Assembly (NCBI GenBank): GCA_017516745.1
Contig: JAFXBF010000014.1
Span: 124,001-188,000 of the forward strand
DNA from: Clostridia bacterium
GTDB taxonomy: Bacteria > Bacillota > Clostridia > Oscillospirales > Acutalibacteraceae
Reading direction: 5' to 3'
DNA: 64,000 nt
The notes beneath the pieces are model-generated. The model was not told the DNA's origin. It did no database searches and saw only the letters and a list, made by a program, of their open reading frames with translations. The first letter of the stretch is position 1; each line of letters begins with the position of its first letter. Both the position numbers and the translations under genes were made by a program. Of this stretch, positions 26,240 through 34,063 are shown piece by piece.

Positions 26240-26737
26240 TTAAACCGATTCTTCCTTGAGGTTGAGTGTGATTGTGTCGTGGTTGAGCTTTAATTTTGTC
26301 AGCTTTATGCCTGCGGCGTTGAACATTCTTTTGGAGGCTCTTGTGCCGGGTGTGTCGGCATACTTGTCCGAAAGATAAACAACCTGCGTGATACCGCTCT
26401 GGATAATTGCCTTTGCGCACTCATTGCAGGGGAAGAGGGCAACATAAATCTTGCAGCCTCTCAAATCGCCGCCTGCGTTGTTGAGAATTGCGTTGAGCTC
26501 TGCGTGGCAGACATAGGGGTACTTCGTGTCGTACTCGTCGCCCGTGCGCTCCCACGGGAATTCTTCGTCGCTGCAGCCTGCAGGGAAGCCGTTGTAGCCT
26601 ACGGACATAATCTTGTTAGCATCGTTAACTATGCAGGCACCGACCTGCGTGTTGGGGTCCTTACTGCGCTTTGCGGAAAGCAGAGCAATACCCATAAAAT
26701 ATTCGTCCCACGAGATGTAATCCTGTCTTTTAGGCAT
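26240..26737 (-). CDS. dCMP deaminase family protein
   Basis: A 165-residue zinc-dependent deaminase of the dCMP deaminase/ComEB family (dCMP to dUMP, feeding thymidylate synthesis). The zinc and catalytic motifs are clear: HAELNAI and PCNECAK, with the allosteric-type N-terminal region VGYNGFPAGCSDEEFPWER. AGGGAGA ribosome binding site. The C-terminus is slightly extended. It shares a transcript with the C39-like protein gene. Confidence 0.94.
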   Translation of the reverse strand: MPKRQDYISWDEYFMGIALLSAKRSKDPNTQVGACIVNDANKIMSVGYNGFPAGCSDEEFPWERTGDEYDTKYPYVCHAELNAILNNAGGDLRGCKIYVALFPCNECAKAIIQSGITQVVYLSDKYADTPGTRASKRMFNAAGIKLTKLKLNHDTITLNLKEESV

Positions 26738-26807
26738 TGGAAAATCTCCCTTATTATATAATAATGTATTTAATTAATATTACCATATAATATTATAAAA
26801 GTAAACA

Positions 26808-26838
26808 ATTTTGCATTTTGCACTTTGCATTTTGCATT
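26808..26838. repeat. isolated arm of the TGCAAA repeat family
   Basis: A short run of TTTTGCATTTTGCACTTTGC units identical in style to the arms of the mosaic palindromic elements, here without a core or a second arm. It lies between the dCMP deaminase and the terminator of the SCP2/transketolase operon. Confidence 0.6.
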
Positions 26839-26873
26839 AAAAAAGTTCAGCGGTTTTGCCGCCGAACTTTTTT
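26839..26873 (-). terminator. intrinsic terminator of the SCP2/transketolase operon
   Basis: GTTCAGCGG and CCGCCGAAC pair (one mismatch) around TTTTG. Runs of A and T flank both sides, so it can work on both strands. It immediately follows the stop of the SDR gene. Confidence 0.85.
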
Positions 26874-26874
26874 G

Positions 26875-27894
26875 TTATTCGCCCTTCATTTCAAGGAGCT
26901 TGACCTTACCGTCGTAGGAAGCCTGGCTGACCTTGATTGAATCGAAGATAGCTGCTCTGATATCGTCCTCTGTTGCGCCGAGCTCAACGGAGTACTTGCG
27001 GTCGATAAACAGGTTGAGAGCCATAATATCTGCAAGTCCGTCAACATCGATACCGCTTTCAATGCCCTTTTCGGCATATTCCTTCTTAACGCCGCCGAGA
27101 CCCATACGCATCATCCAGGGAGCAACGCTGATAACCTTGCGGTTTGCGCCCATACCACGTGCTTCATAAACTATCTTGAGGAATTCCTTCCAGGTCTGGT
27201 TGTACATACTGATGGGCCATGCTGTTGCGCCCTTGGACTTTTCAGCCGCACCGACAATAACCTCACCGACCTGACGGACTGTGAGCATAGCTGTACCGCC
27301 GCCGGGGTACATTGTGAAGGGAAGCTTATCCATCATCTTAATCTGCTCGATAAGGATAACCCAAACGGGCTTTCTGCCGGGCTGTGTGCCGAAGATGTAG
27401 GGAAGCTCGAGAACAGCAACATCAAAGTTTTCATCAGCAAAGGAGAAGGCAACCTCTTCCTGGTCGATTCTGCTGCGGATGTAGGGGTGCTTTTCTGTGA
27501 GCTTCATATCGGGACGCTCCTTTGCAAGGTATGCAAAGTAGGAGCCGAGGATAACGGCGTTCTTCATTCCGATTTCCTTACATATGGGGAGAAGTCTCTT
27601 AAGGGGAGCAATGTTGCACTTGTAGTAAAGGTCGTAAACAGGTGCGGGAGCTTCAACTCTTTCGTCAACGCCTGCGGCGAAAACAAAGCAGTCGCAGCCT
27701 GTCATCATTTCCTTGATTTCCTCATCGCTCTTTTCGTAGAGGTTGCAAAGCTCAATTTCCATCTCTTCGGGGATGGGAGCTCCTTCGGGGAGAGGGGGAA
27801 GAGCAACGCTCTTTACCTGATGGCCTCTCTCAATGAAAATTCTTGCGGCCTCACAGCCCAGAAGACCTGTGCCGCCAATCATAAATACTTTCAT
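26875..27894 (-). CDS. NAD-dependent epimerase/dehydratase family (extended SDR) protein
   Basis: A 339-residue Rossmann-fold oxidoreductase, last gene of the operon. The nucleotide-binding motif is MIGGTGLLGCEAARIF. The family active-site pair Tyr-x3-Lys seems altered to PYIRSR, that is Arg in place of Lys, with an upstream LGSY. The segment ELPYIFGTQPGRKPVW is typical of NAD(P)-dependent sugar epimerases and related sterol-type dehydrogenases. The substrate is unknown. Lysine codons are mainly AAG, as in the other operon genes. The Lys-to-Arg change may alter or abolish redox chemistry. Confidence 0.82.
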   Translation of the reverse strand: MKVFMIGGTGLLGCEAARIFIERGHQVKSVALPPLPEGAPIPEEMEIELCNLYEKSDEEIKEMMTGCDCFVFAAGVDERVEAPAPVYDLYYKCNIAPLKRLLPICKEIGMKNAVILGSYFAYLAKERPDMKLTEKHPYIRSRIDQEEVAFSFADENFDVAVLELPYIFGTQPGRKPVWVILIEQIKMMDKLPFTMYPGGGTAMLTVRQVGEVIVGAAEKSKGATAWPISMYNQTWKEFLKIVYEARGMGANRKVISVAPWMMRMGLGGVKKEYAEKGIESGIDVDGLADIMALNLFIDRKYSVELGATEDDIRAAIFDSIKVSQASYDGKVKLLEMKGE

Positions 27895-27976
27895 CGCAGT
27901 GAAGTTTCCTTTCGTGGAATATTCTTTTTAACATCAAGCAGAGCAGTAGGTTGTACTGCTCTGCAAATTAGTTTTA

Positions 27977-28786
27977 TTAACCCTGTGCGTATGCGCCGAC
28001 CTGCATCATAAAGTCGCCGAGCTGTGCACCGAATTCGGGAGCACCGTCCATAATCAGCTTGCCTGCCTTAACGGATTCAAGCATATCAGCTGTCTGCATA
28101 AGAATGCCCAGTGCGCTGTCGAAATTGTCGAAACGCATTGTGAAGAACGGCATGGCTCTCTTGTATTCGCCACGGCCTGCTCTTGACTTACCTGCCTTGA
28201 TGCGGATGTATGCGCTGACCTCGGGATAGCCGTTGACAGCCCATGAGTAAACACGGTCGGGGCTCTTTGAGGTCCAGTCGTGAATAGCATCGTGGCCGTT
28301 CTTGTTAAGTGTGCTGATACCGCTGGAAAGCAGGTAGAAGTAGCACTTGACAAGCAGCTTCTTTGTTTCCTCGTCCTCGGGTGCTTCCTTAGCTGTGAGG
28401 AGGGAGGACATCTTGAGCAGAACCATCATAAAGGATGCAAAAGCGCCTGTGTGCTTTGCAATACCCTTCATTTTGGGGATGTACTGCGGCTTAATCTGAC
28501 CCTTGAAGAAAGCGTTGAGTGCCTCGATGCTCTTGAATTCAAGCTCAACGTGTGCGTTGTTGGTCAGCTTATCTGTGTGAACAATCCACTCGCCGTTGTT
28601 TACAACAAGATGTGTGCCAACCTTGCCTTCGGGAACGTCGGGGCACAGCGCACTTATCTGATAGATTGTGTGAGCGTGCTCAAACTTCTTTTTAAGGTTG
28701 GGAACATCGTTTGCGATGACCTTGATGAGCGGGATTGCAGCACAGAGGAAAATTTTATTGGTAAAAACGTCGTCTCTTGTGGACAT
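27977..28786 (-). CDS. tandem SCP2-like (sterol carrier) domain protein, operon paralogue 2
   Basis: A 269-residue soluble protein. Two stretches look like SCP2-type lipid-binding folds: about residues 55-110 (GTHLVVNNGEWIVHTDK, then AHVELEFKSIEALNAFFKGQ) and about 190-260 (VSAYIRIKAGKS, FTMRFDNFDSALGILMQTA, then KLIMDGAPEFGAQLGDFM). The same layout occurs in the first gene of the operon, so the two are probably distant paralogues. SCP2 domains bind hydrophobic ligands such as sterols and acyl chains. There are no membrane segments. The ATG is chosen because AAAGGA lies 9 bases upstream; an in-frame TTG three codons earlier overlaps that site. Confidence 0.65.
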   Translation of the reverse strand: MSTRDDVFTNKIFLCAAIPLIKVIANDVPNLKKKFEHAHTIYQISALCPDVPEGKVGTHLVVNNGEWIVHTDKLTNNAHVELEFKSIEALNAFFKGQIKPQYIPKMKGIAKHTGAFASFMMVLLKMSSLLTAKEAPEDEETKKLLVKCYFYLLSSGISTLNKNGHDAIHDWTSKSPDRVYSWAVNGYPEVSAYIRIKAGKSRAGRGEYKRAMPFFTMRFDNFDSALGILMQTADMLESVKAGKLIMDGAPEFGAQLGDFMMQVGAYAQG

Positions 28787-28824
28787 AAAAATCAATCCTT
28801 TCTGCCGTGAAGTTTAATTTTGTA

Positions 28825-29835
28825 TTAAACTTCGTCGTCCCAATCGTCGTCAAGCTCAAAGTCTGCGTTCATTGCTTCACGAACGGCGGCGATGATGCCG
28901 TTGGAGTCAATGCCGAGTGAGGACATAATGTCTTCGTGCAGACCGATGGGTGCAAACTGATCCTGAATACCAAGGCGCTTGAATGCACAGCCCTTACCTG
29001 TTTCGGCAATGACCTCTGCAACTGCTGCGCCGAGACCGCCGATAACGGAGTGGTCTTCAACAGTGATGATACGGCGTGTGTCCATAATAGCCTTTACAAC
29101 AGCTTCCTTATCAAGGGGCTTGATTGTATGCATATTGATAACACGAACCTTAAGACCGTCTGCGTTCTCAAGGAAGTTGGCAGCCTGAAGTGCCTGGAAA
29201 GCACAGGAACCGCAAGCGATAACCGTGATGTCTGTACCTTCCTTAAGCTGAACAGCCTTGCCTACCTCGAAGCCGTAGTCTGTCGTTTCGTAGAGAACAC
29301 GGTCGAAGCCACGGTTGATACGGATATAGTAGGGGCCGGGGTTCTCGTATGCTGCACGGACTGCGTTGACTGTCTCAAGACCGTCAGCAGGGCAGATAAG
29401 AGTGATGTTGGGCATTGAGCGTACAACAGCCATATCGCAGATTGCGTGGTGTGTTGAGCCTGCCTGGCCGAAGGATGTACCTGCGTGTGTAGCAATAATC
29501 TTTGCGTTAACGTTCTGGTAGCAGATATCTGTGTGGAGCTGGTCTGCACTTCTGAGTGAAGCGAAAACGGAGAAGGTGGAAAGGAAGGGAACAAGACCTG
29601 CCCTTGCCATACCTGCTGCAACGCCGAACATATTCTGCTCTGCGATACCTACGTTGAAGTATCTGTCCGGGAAAGCTTCGCCGAACATACCGATTTTTGT
29701 TGATTTACCAAGGTCAGCCGTGAGAGCGACAACATCGTCGTGCTCCTGACCGAGTTCTACGAGCGTTTTGCCGTAGTATTCAGCTGTTGAGAAAGCTGTA
29801 GATTCAGTAGCTGTGTAAGTAAGTCCACCTGCCAT
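28825..29835 (-). CDS. transketolase, C-terminal subunit (pyrimidine-binding and C domains)
   Basis: A 336-residue split-transketolase subunit: pyrimidine-binding domain (about 10-180, with VVALTADLGKST, FNVGIAEQNMFGVAAGMARAG and the catalytic-site Glu in GIAEQN) and C-terminal domain (about 195-315, IIACGSCAFQALQAA, VRVINMHTIKPLD, ITVEDHSVIGGLGAAV). With the N-terminal subunit it forms a thiamine-diphosphate enzyme that moves two-carbon ketol units. The nearest known split pairs include ordinary transketolases and the DesAB steroid desmolase of Clostridium scindens, so the donor substrate cannot be fixed by sequence reading. It starts 3 bases after the N-subunit stop. Confidence 0.92.
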   Translation of the reverse strand: MAGGLTYTATESTAFSTAEYYGKTLVELGQEHDDVVALTADLGKSTKIGMFGEAFPDRYFNVGIAEQNMFGVAAGMARAGLVPFLSTFSVFASLRSADQLHTDICYQNVNAKIIATHAGTSFGQAGSTHHAICDMAVVRSMPNITLICPADGLETVNAVRAAYENPGPYYIRINRGFDRVLYETTDYGFEVGKAVQLKEGTDITVIACGSCAFQALQAANFLENADGLKVRVINMHTIKPLDKEAVVKAIMDTRRIITVEDHSVIGGLGAAVAEVIAETGKGCAFKRLGIQDQFAPIGLHEDIMSSLGIDSNGIIAAVREAMNADFELDDDWDDEV

Positions 29836-29838
29836 GGC

Positions 29839-30708
29839 TTATGCACCCTCCTTTTCTGCTCTTTCGCAGCGCTTCTTGTAGAACGCCTCGAGGCTCTTCT
29901 TTGCAAGCTCGTACTTTTCTTCGTTAAGTGCGCCGTAGTGCCACTTGTAGTCGTTTTCCATATAGTCAACGCCGCAGCCCTTGACTGTGTTTGCAACAAT
30001 CATAACGGGCTTCTCTGTGTTTTCGTATGCGTAGTCAATAGCTTCGCAAAGCTCCTTGATGTTGTTACCGTCAACCTCGATAACGTGGAAGCCGAAGGAG
30101 CGCCACTTGTCGCAGAAGGGCTCAAGCTTCATAACTTCTTCTGTCGGGCCGTCAATCATGCACTGGTTACGGTCAACAAAAGAGATAACGTTTGTGATGT
30201 TGTAGTGAGCAATTGTCATTGCAGCTTCCCAGTTGGAGCCTTCGTCGCATTCGCCGTCGCCGAGGATGCAGAAGGTCTTGTAATCCTTACCCTTGATTCT
30301 TGCTGCGAGAGCTGTACCTGCAGCAATTGAAAGGCCGTGGCCGAGAGAGCCTGTGGAGGCGTCTGCGCCCTTAACCTTGTTGGAGTCAAGGTGAATACCC
30401 ATCTTGGAGTTGGAAAGGTTGAAGGTCTTGAGCTGCTCGGGGTTATTGTAGCCGTAGTCGCAAAGGACTGCTGCATAAGCAACGCCTGCGTGACCCTTAC
30501 TGAGGATAAAACGGTCTCTGTCCTCCCAGTTGGGGTCTTCTTTGTCGAGGTGCATATACTTGTGGTAGAGAACAGTCATCATATCCATGACGCTCATACC
30601 GCCGCCGATGTGAGCGGAGCCTGCCCAGAAGGTTGTATCGAGGCAGAGTTTACGCAGCTCATGAGCCTTTTTTTCGAGTGCAAGCCACTCTTGTTTGGTC
30701 AATGGCAT
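29839..30708 (-). CDS. transketolase, N-terminal (thiamine diphosphate-binding) subunit
   Basis: A 289-residue subunit with the thiamine diphosphate and metal motif GDGECDEGSNWEAAM ending in VDRNQ, the HIGGGMSVMDMM region and SLGHGLSIAAGTALAARIKG. Length fits the separate N-terminal halves common in Clostridia. It is between the aminotransferase and the C-terminal subunit in the operon. An AGGAGG ribosome binding site precedes its ATG. Confidence 0.92.
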   Translation of the reverse strand: MPLTKQEWLALEKKAHELRKLCLDTTFWAGSAHIGGGMSVMDMMTVLYHKYMHLDKEDPNWEDRDRFILSKGHAGVAYAAVLCDYGYNNPEQLKTFNLSNSKMGIHLDSNKVKGADASTGSLGHGLSIAAGTALAARIKGKDYKTFCILGDGECDEGSNWEAAMTIAHYNITNVISFVDRNQCMIDGPTEEVMKLEPFCDKWRSFGFHVIEVDGNNIKELCEAIDYAYENTEKPVMIVANTVKGCGVDYMENDYKWHYGALNEEKYELAKKSLEAFYKKRCERAEKEGA

Positions 30709-30739
30709 TTTGTTTTCCTCCTGTATTAAAAATTTTCAA

Positions 30740-32002
30740 TTAAAAGAGTTCGGGGTGATTTGCGGCAACAACCTTGAATGCTTCGTCAGCAACCTCGAGT
30801 GTGAGGTTGATGTCCTTGTCGCTCATTGCGGCATTCATGAAGTGGTTGTGGTGGCTGGAGAAGAAGATACCTCTCTTGACACACTCTGCAACCCACTCCT
30901 GGTGGAGCATCATGGAGTTGTCGTTTGCAATTCTGAGGTAGAAGAGTGCAGGCTCACCGGAAACGACAAGGTTGAAGCCGTTGTTTTCGGCGGCAGCCTT
31001 GAGGCCGTTTGTGAGCATGAGACCCTTTTCACGGAACAGCTTGGGAGTGTCAAGTTTCTTCATCTTTTCGATACAGGCCATACCTGCTGCGAAGGGAACG
31101 GAGCTGAGCCAGTAGCTGCCGGTGTAGCTGAGTGAGCTGACAGCGCTCTTGAGGGACTCCTTACCGCAAAGGCAGGAAACGTTCCAGCCGTTTGCAATGG
31201 CCTTACAGAAGCAGATAAGGTCAGCCTCAAAGCCGTAGTAGTGGTCGGAGCCTGCAAGGTCAAGACGGAAGCCGCAGCGAACGTCATCAACGATAAGAAC
31301 GATGCCCTTGCGTGTGCAGAGCTCACGAACCTTCTGCCAGTAGCCCTCTGCAGGTGTTTCGTTGTCCTTGTAGTTGCCGTGCATATAGGGTGTGGAAATG
31401 AAAGCGGCGATTTCGCCTTCGTTTTCTGCAACTAACTTTTCGAGTGCCTCGAAATCGTTCCAGTCAACATAGAGGTTGTTTGCAACATCCTCGGGGATAA
31501 CGCCGGGGTAGTCAACCTTCTGTGTCCAGGGAGAAACGCCGTGATAGAAGCCGTTAACGAAGATGATCTTCTTGCGGTGTGTGGCTGCACGTGCAGTCAT
31601 GATAGCGGCTGTTGTAACGTCGTTACCGTTCTTTGCGAAGAATGCCCAGTCTGCACAGTTGACTGTGTCAACCATAAGCTCTGCAAAATCAACGGTGATT
31701 CTGCTGGGAGAGGTTGTGCAGTTGCCCATCTTGGACTGTGCAATAGCTGCTGCATCGACATCCTTGTCGCAGTAGCCGAGAACGTTGGGGCCGTAGGCAC
31801 ACATATAGTCGATGTACTTGTTGCCGTCAACATCCCAGAAGTATGCGCCCTTTGCCTTGTCGCCGAAAAGCGGCCAGTCGCAAACGGGGATGAAGTTACC
31901 CTCTGCCGGGCCGAGGTGGCCGTAAACACCTGAGGGGATTACCTTTGTTGCTCTGTCGAAGAGCTCACGGCTTACTTTATGTTCGTAAATGGGAAAACTC
32001 AT
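30740..32002 (-). CDS. class III PLP-dependent aminotransferase (glutamate-1-semialdehyde aminomutase-like)
   Basis: A 420-residue fold-type I aminotransferase. Cofactor residues are Lys267 (CFCKAIANGW) for the Schiff base and Asp239 (LIVDDVRCGFR) for the pyridine nitrogen. FWDVDGNKYIDYMCAYGPNVLGY and KNGNDVTTAAIMTARAAT are typical of the HemL-like branch, which includes GSA aminomutase and many sugar or amino-aldehyde transaminases. The second active-site acid is Asp240 where many relatives have Glu. No haem-pathway genes are nearby, so a dedicated substrate of this operon is more likely than glutamate 1-semialdehyde. Confidence 0.87.
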   Translation of the reverse strand: MSFPIYEHKVSRELFDRATKVIPSGVYGHLGPAEGNFIPVCDWPLFGDKAKGAYFWDVDGNKYIDYMCAYGPNVLGYCDKDVDAAAIAQSKMGNCTTSPSRITVDFAELMVDTVNCADWAFFAKNGNDVTTAAIMTARAATHRKKIIFVNGFYHGVSPWTQKVDYPGVIPEDVANNLYVDWNDFEALEKLVAENEGEIAAFISTPYMHGNYKDNETPAEGYWQKVRELCTRKGIVLIVDDVRCGFRLDLAGSDHYYGFEADLICFCKAIANGWNVSCLCGKESLKSAVSSLSYTGSYWLSSVPFAAGMACIEKMKKLDTPKLFREKGLMLTNGLKAAAENNGFNLVVSGEPALFYLRIANDNSMMLHQEWVAECVKRGIFFSSHHNHFMNAAMSDKDINLTLEVADEAFKVVAANHPELF

Positions 32003-32017
32003 TGTCGTGCACCTCCG

Positions 32018-32794
32018 TTATGCTAAGTACAGAGCTACTCTGTCGAGTATTCTGTTAAGGTTATCGATCATATTGATCATGCCCTTCATCGTGATTGTAC
32101 CTTCACCGATGCAGGCAACGGCATTGACCTTGCCGTCGAAAAGGTCACGTGCCAGGTCGAGGTTTGCAAATTCCATAGCGGCACGGGGATTTTCGCTTGC
32201 CTTCTTGATTGTGACAAGGCGGTGATCCTTTACACGGATAGTTGCCGCAACACAGTCCTTGATGCCGAAAGCGATTTCGCCGTCGGGAATAAGGTGGGCG
32301 GAGAACTTACCGATCTGGTCGTTGTTTGCAATCTGTGCAAGAGCAACGGCGATTGTGTAGAACATCAGCTTTGTGCTGGTCTCAAAGAACTCTCTGTCCT
32401 CAAGGTCCTTCGGGTCGGGACGCATAAGAGCGGAAAGTCTGTCAGTAAGCGGTGTGAAGACCTTGAGCAGGAACTTGATGTGCTGGAAGCCCTTTGAGGG
32501 GATGGGTGTTACCGTGCCGTCGATAAGACCGTTGAACTTATCAACTGAGCTGAACGGAAGCTTAACGTCACAGTTTGTGCAGCCCTGCTCCATGCGGCAG
32601 CGGCCGTTTTTGAAATAAAGTGTGGCCTTGGGGCCGTCGGCAACGTCGAAGCCAATTGAAATGGGCTTCTGGTTTGAAAGCATTGCGGAAGCGACGGGGT
32701 CGATTTCGCAAAGGTTTTCAAGCGTACCGAGAACGGCGTACATGTTTATGTAGGCCATTGTCTTTGAGTCTGTCAATGTGATATGATCTGTCAA
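32018..32794 (-). CDS. tandem SCP2-like (sterol carrier) domain protein, operon paralogue 1
   Basis: A 258-residue soluble protein, first gene of the operon. An SCP2-like pattern is clear at about residues 46-105 (ISIGFDVADGPKATLYFKNG, then DVKLPFSSVDKFNGLIDG) and again at about 180-255 (AATIRVKDHRLVTIKK, AMEFANLDLARDLFDGKV, then GTITMKGMINMIDN). SCP2 domains bind lipidic ligands, so a hydrophobic or acylated pathway intermediate is suggested. A Cys pair (GCTNC) lies between strands of the first domain. The start is a TTG with a perfect AAGGAGG site 8 bases upstream. Confidence 0.7.
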   Translation of the reverse strand: MTDHITLTDSKTMAYINMYAVLGTLENLCEIDPVASAMLSNQKPISIGFDVADGPKATLYFKNGRCRMEQGCTNCDVKLPFSSVDKFNGLIDGTVTPIPSKGFQHIKFLLKVFTPLTDRLSALMRPDPKDLEDREFFETSTKLMFYTIAVALAQIANNDQIGKFSAHLIPDGEIAFGIKDCVAATIRVKDHRLVTIKKASENPRAAMEFANLDLARDLFDGKVNAVACIGEGTITMKGMINMIDNLNRILDRVALYLA

Positions 32795-32796
32795 AG

Positions 32797-32896
32797 CACA
32801 TTCCTCCTTAGATAGGCGAGAAACTTGAATTTGCCCGCAGGCACTGCGCCTATATTAAATCACCTTATTTTAACAAAATATTATAATACTTGTCAA
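32797..32896 (-). promoter_or_regulatory. promoter and structured leader of the SCP2/transketolase operon
   Basis: Minus strand: TTGACA at 32896-32891, 18-base spacer, TAAAAT at 32872-32867. The leader of about 65 bases contains a hairpin closed by ATAGGCG (32853-32847) and CGCCTAT (32818-32812) with an inner TGCC/GGCA pairing, ending three bases before AAGGAGG. It could regulate translation of the first gene. The rest of the 317-base gap up to the ECF gene is AT-rich and holds the divergent ECF promoter; nothing else is seen. Confidence 0.6.
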
Positions 32897-33048
32897 TCAT
32901 TTTTTACCGCAATTAACAAATATTTAATTTATGGAAATTTAATTTTAGATAATCTGCACAATATTAATCTGCTGTTATAGTTACAAACATACAAAAACAA
33001 TTTTGCTGTTAAGAAGATTTAATTTTCTTGCGCAGAAAATAAAAGCTA

Positions 33049-33077
33049 TTGACAAGCATTTTTTTAAGGATTATAAT
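33049..33077 (+). promoter_or_regulatory. promoter of the ECF S-component gene
   Basis: TTGACA at 33049-33054, 17-base spacer, TATAAT at 33072-33077. The predicted start leaves a leader of only about 28 bases, too short for a riboswitch. Confidence 0.85.
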
Positions 33078-33111
33078 ATCAGAAAATAAAAAGACGAAAG
33101 AGATGAACCAA

Positions 33112-33621
33112 ATGAAAAACAAAACAAAAAAGCTCGTGCTGGCAGCACTTCTGGCAGCGCTTACCTGTGTGGCGACAATGGTGATACGTATTCCGTCACC
33201 GCTTCACGGCTACATAAATCTGGGTGACTGTATAGTTCTTGTTTCGGGTTGGCTTCTCGGCCCTGTTTACGGTCTGCTTGCCGCAGGCATAGGCTCAGCC
33301 CTTGCGGATGTCTTTGCAGGTTATTTTGTCTATGCACCTGCAACCTTTGCAATAAAAGGTCTTATGGCGCTTGCCGCATATTTCATATTCAAGGCATTGT
33401 CAAACACCAAAATGTCCAAAGCAGGCTACATAATCAGCGGTATCGTTGCAGAATTAATAATGATAGGCGGCTACTTCATTTTTGAAGGCTTTATGTACGG
33501 CTTCGGTGCGGTGCTTGTCAATATTCCGCCAAACGCCGTCCAGGGCGTTGCAGGCATAATCGTCGGCACATTGCTGATAACGGTTATCAACAAAACACAT
33601 ATTGCAAAAAGACTGATGTAA
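33112..33621 (+). CDS. ECF transporter S component (riboflavin-type family)
   Basis: A 169-residue membrane protein with about five or six hydrophobic segments: (KLVLAALLAALTCVATMVI), then IVLVSGWLLGPVYGLLAAGIGSALADV, FAIKGLMALAAYFIF, AGYIISGIVAELIMIGGYF and AVQGVAGIIVGTLLIT. The GYINLGDCIVLVSGWLLGP stretch resembles the S components of the PF07155 group, which bind a vitamin and share a common ECF energising module. The ligand is not certain. Two ATGs lie nine bases apart; the downstream one has AAAGAG at better spacing. The energising genes are not in the window. Confidence 0.85.
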   Translation: MKNKTKKLVLAALLAALTCVATMVIRIPSPLHGYINLGDCIVLVSGWLLGPVYGLLAAGIGSALADVFAGYFVYAPATFAIKGLMALAAYFIFKALSNTKMSKAGYIISGIVAELIMIGGYFIFEGFMYGFGAVLVNIPPNAVQGVAGIIVGTLLITVINKTHIAKRLM

Positions 33622-33627
33622 AATCAA

Positions 33628-33667
33628 CGGGACTGCATTGCATACGCAATGCAGTCCCGAATTTTTA
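33628..33667. terminator. bidirectional intrinsic terminator
   Basis: CGGGACTGCATTGC and GCAATGCAGTCCCG form a perfect 14-base-pair stem with loop ATAC, followed by AATTTTTAG. It lies between the convergent ECF and HEPN genes. Confidence 0.9.
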
Positions 33668-34063
33668 GTTTATTGCTTTCAAATAGTTTTCAATGCACAA
33701 AATAAATGCTTTTGCGTTTTCCAATTGTTCGCAAACCTCTTCTTTGGACACTATATAAAAATCGTCATAGTCACTGCCTTGTCTTATCTCGACGAGTGAA
33801 TCGATTGTTTGGGGAAGCTCTTTAGGTAATTTTCCCGTTTTTAAATAGTTCTTTCGGAATTCTGAAATTATTCCCGAGTGCTTTTTTGAATCGTATCCGT
33901 CTAACGCCAGAACAGCACGCATTGCAGAAAAAACTGCGTAGTACGAACGGTTTGCAACGGTTTTGTAATCGCCTAATTTTAATATTTCATCGGCAAACGA
34001 TATACGCTCTTTGGCTATATCAAGTCGGGTTTTTGATAAATAAATCCTATCTTCAGACAGCAA
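33665..34063 (-). CDS. HEPN domain protein (of a HEPN/MNT toxin-antitoxin-like pair)
   Basis: A 132-residue all-helical protein with the HEPN pattern: the N-terminal helix region RISFADEILKLGDYKTVANRSYYAVFSAMRAVL and the later RQGSDYDDFY motif. In HEPN/MNT modules the HEPN protein is a putative RNase toxin and the nucleotidyltransferase neutralises it by adding AMP to a tyrosine near the active site; Tyr residues beside the RxxxDY motif are present. The RNase motif is not the canonical R-x4-6-H, so RNase activity is uncertain. Its start overlaps the MNT gene end by 11 bases. Confidence 0.85.
   Translation of the reverse strand: MLSEDRIYLSKTRLDIAKERISFADEILKLGDYKTVANRSYYAVFSAMRAVLALDGYDSKKHSGIISEFRKNYLKTGKLPKELPQTIDSLVEIRQGSDYDDFYIVSKEEVCEQLENAKAFILCIENYLKAIN

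Noticed and set aside
30740-32002. hemL (haem biosynthesis)
   Set aside because: No haem or cobalamin pathway genes are nearby, and the operon partners suggest a different substrate.
26875-32794. Firm assignment of the operon to steroid side-chain cleavage
   Set aside because: Split transketolases are common in Clostridia and no steroid dehydrogenase partner is certain; kept only as one hypothesis.
32885-32896. TTGACA and TATAAT only five bases apart as a promoter
   Set aside because: Spacing is impossible for sigma-A; the TAAAAT 18 bases from TTGACA is used instead.
33049-33111. Riboswitch before the ECF S-component gene
   Set aside because: The perfect promoter leaves a leader of only about 28 bases, too short for a known vitamin riboswitch.
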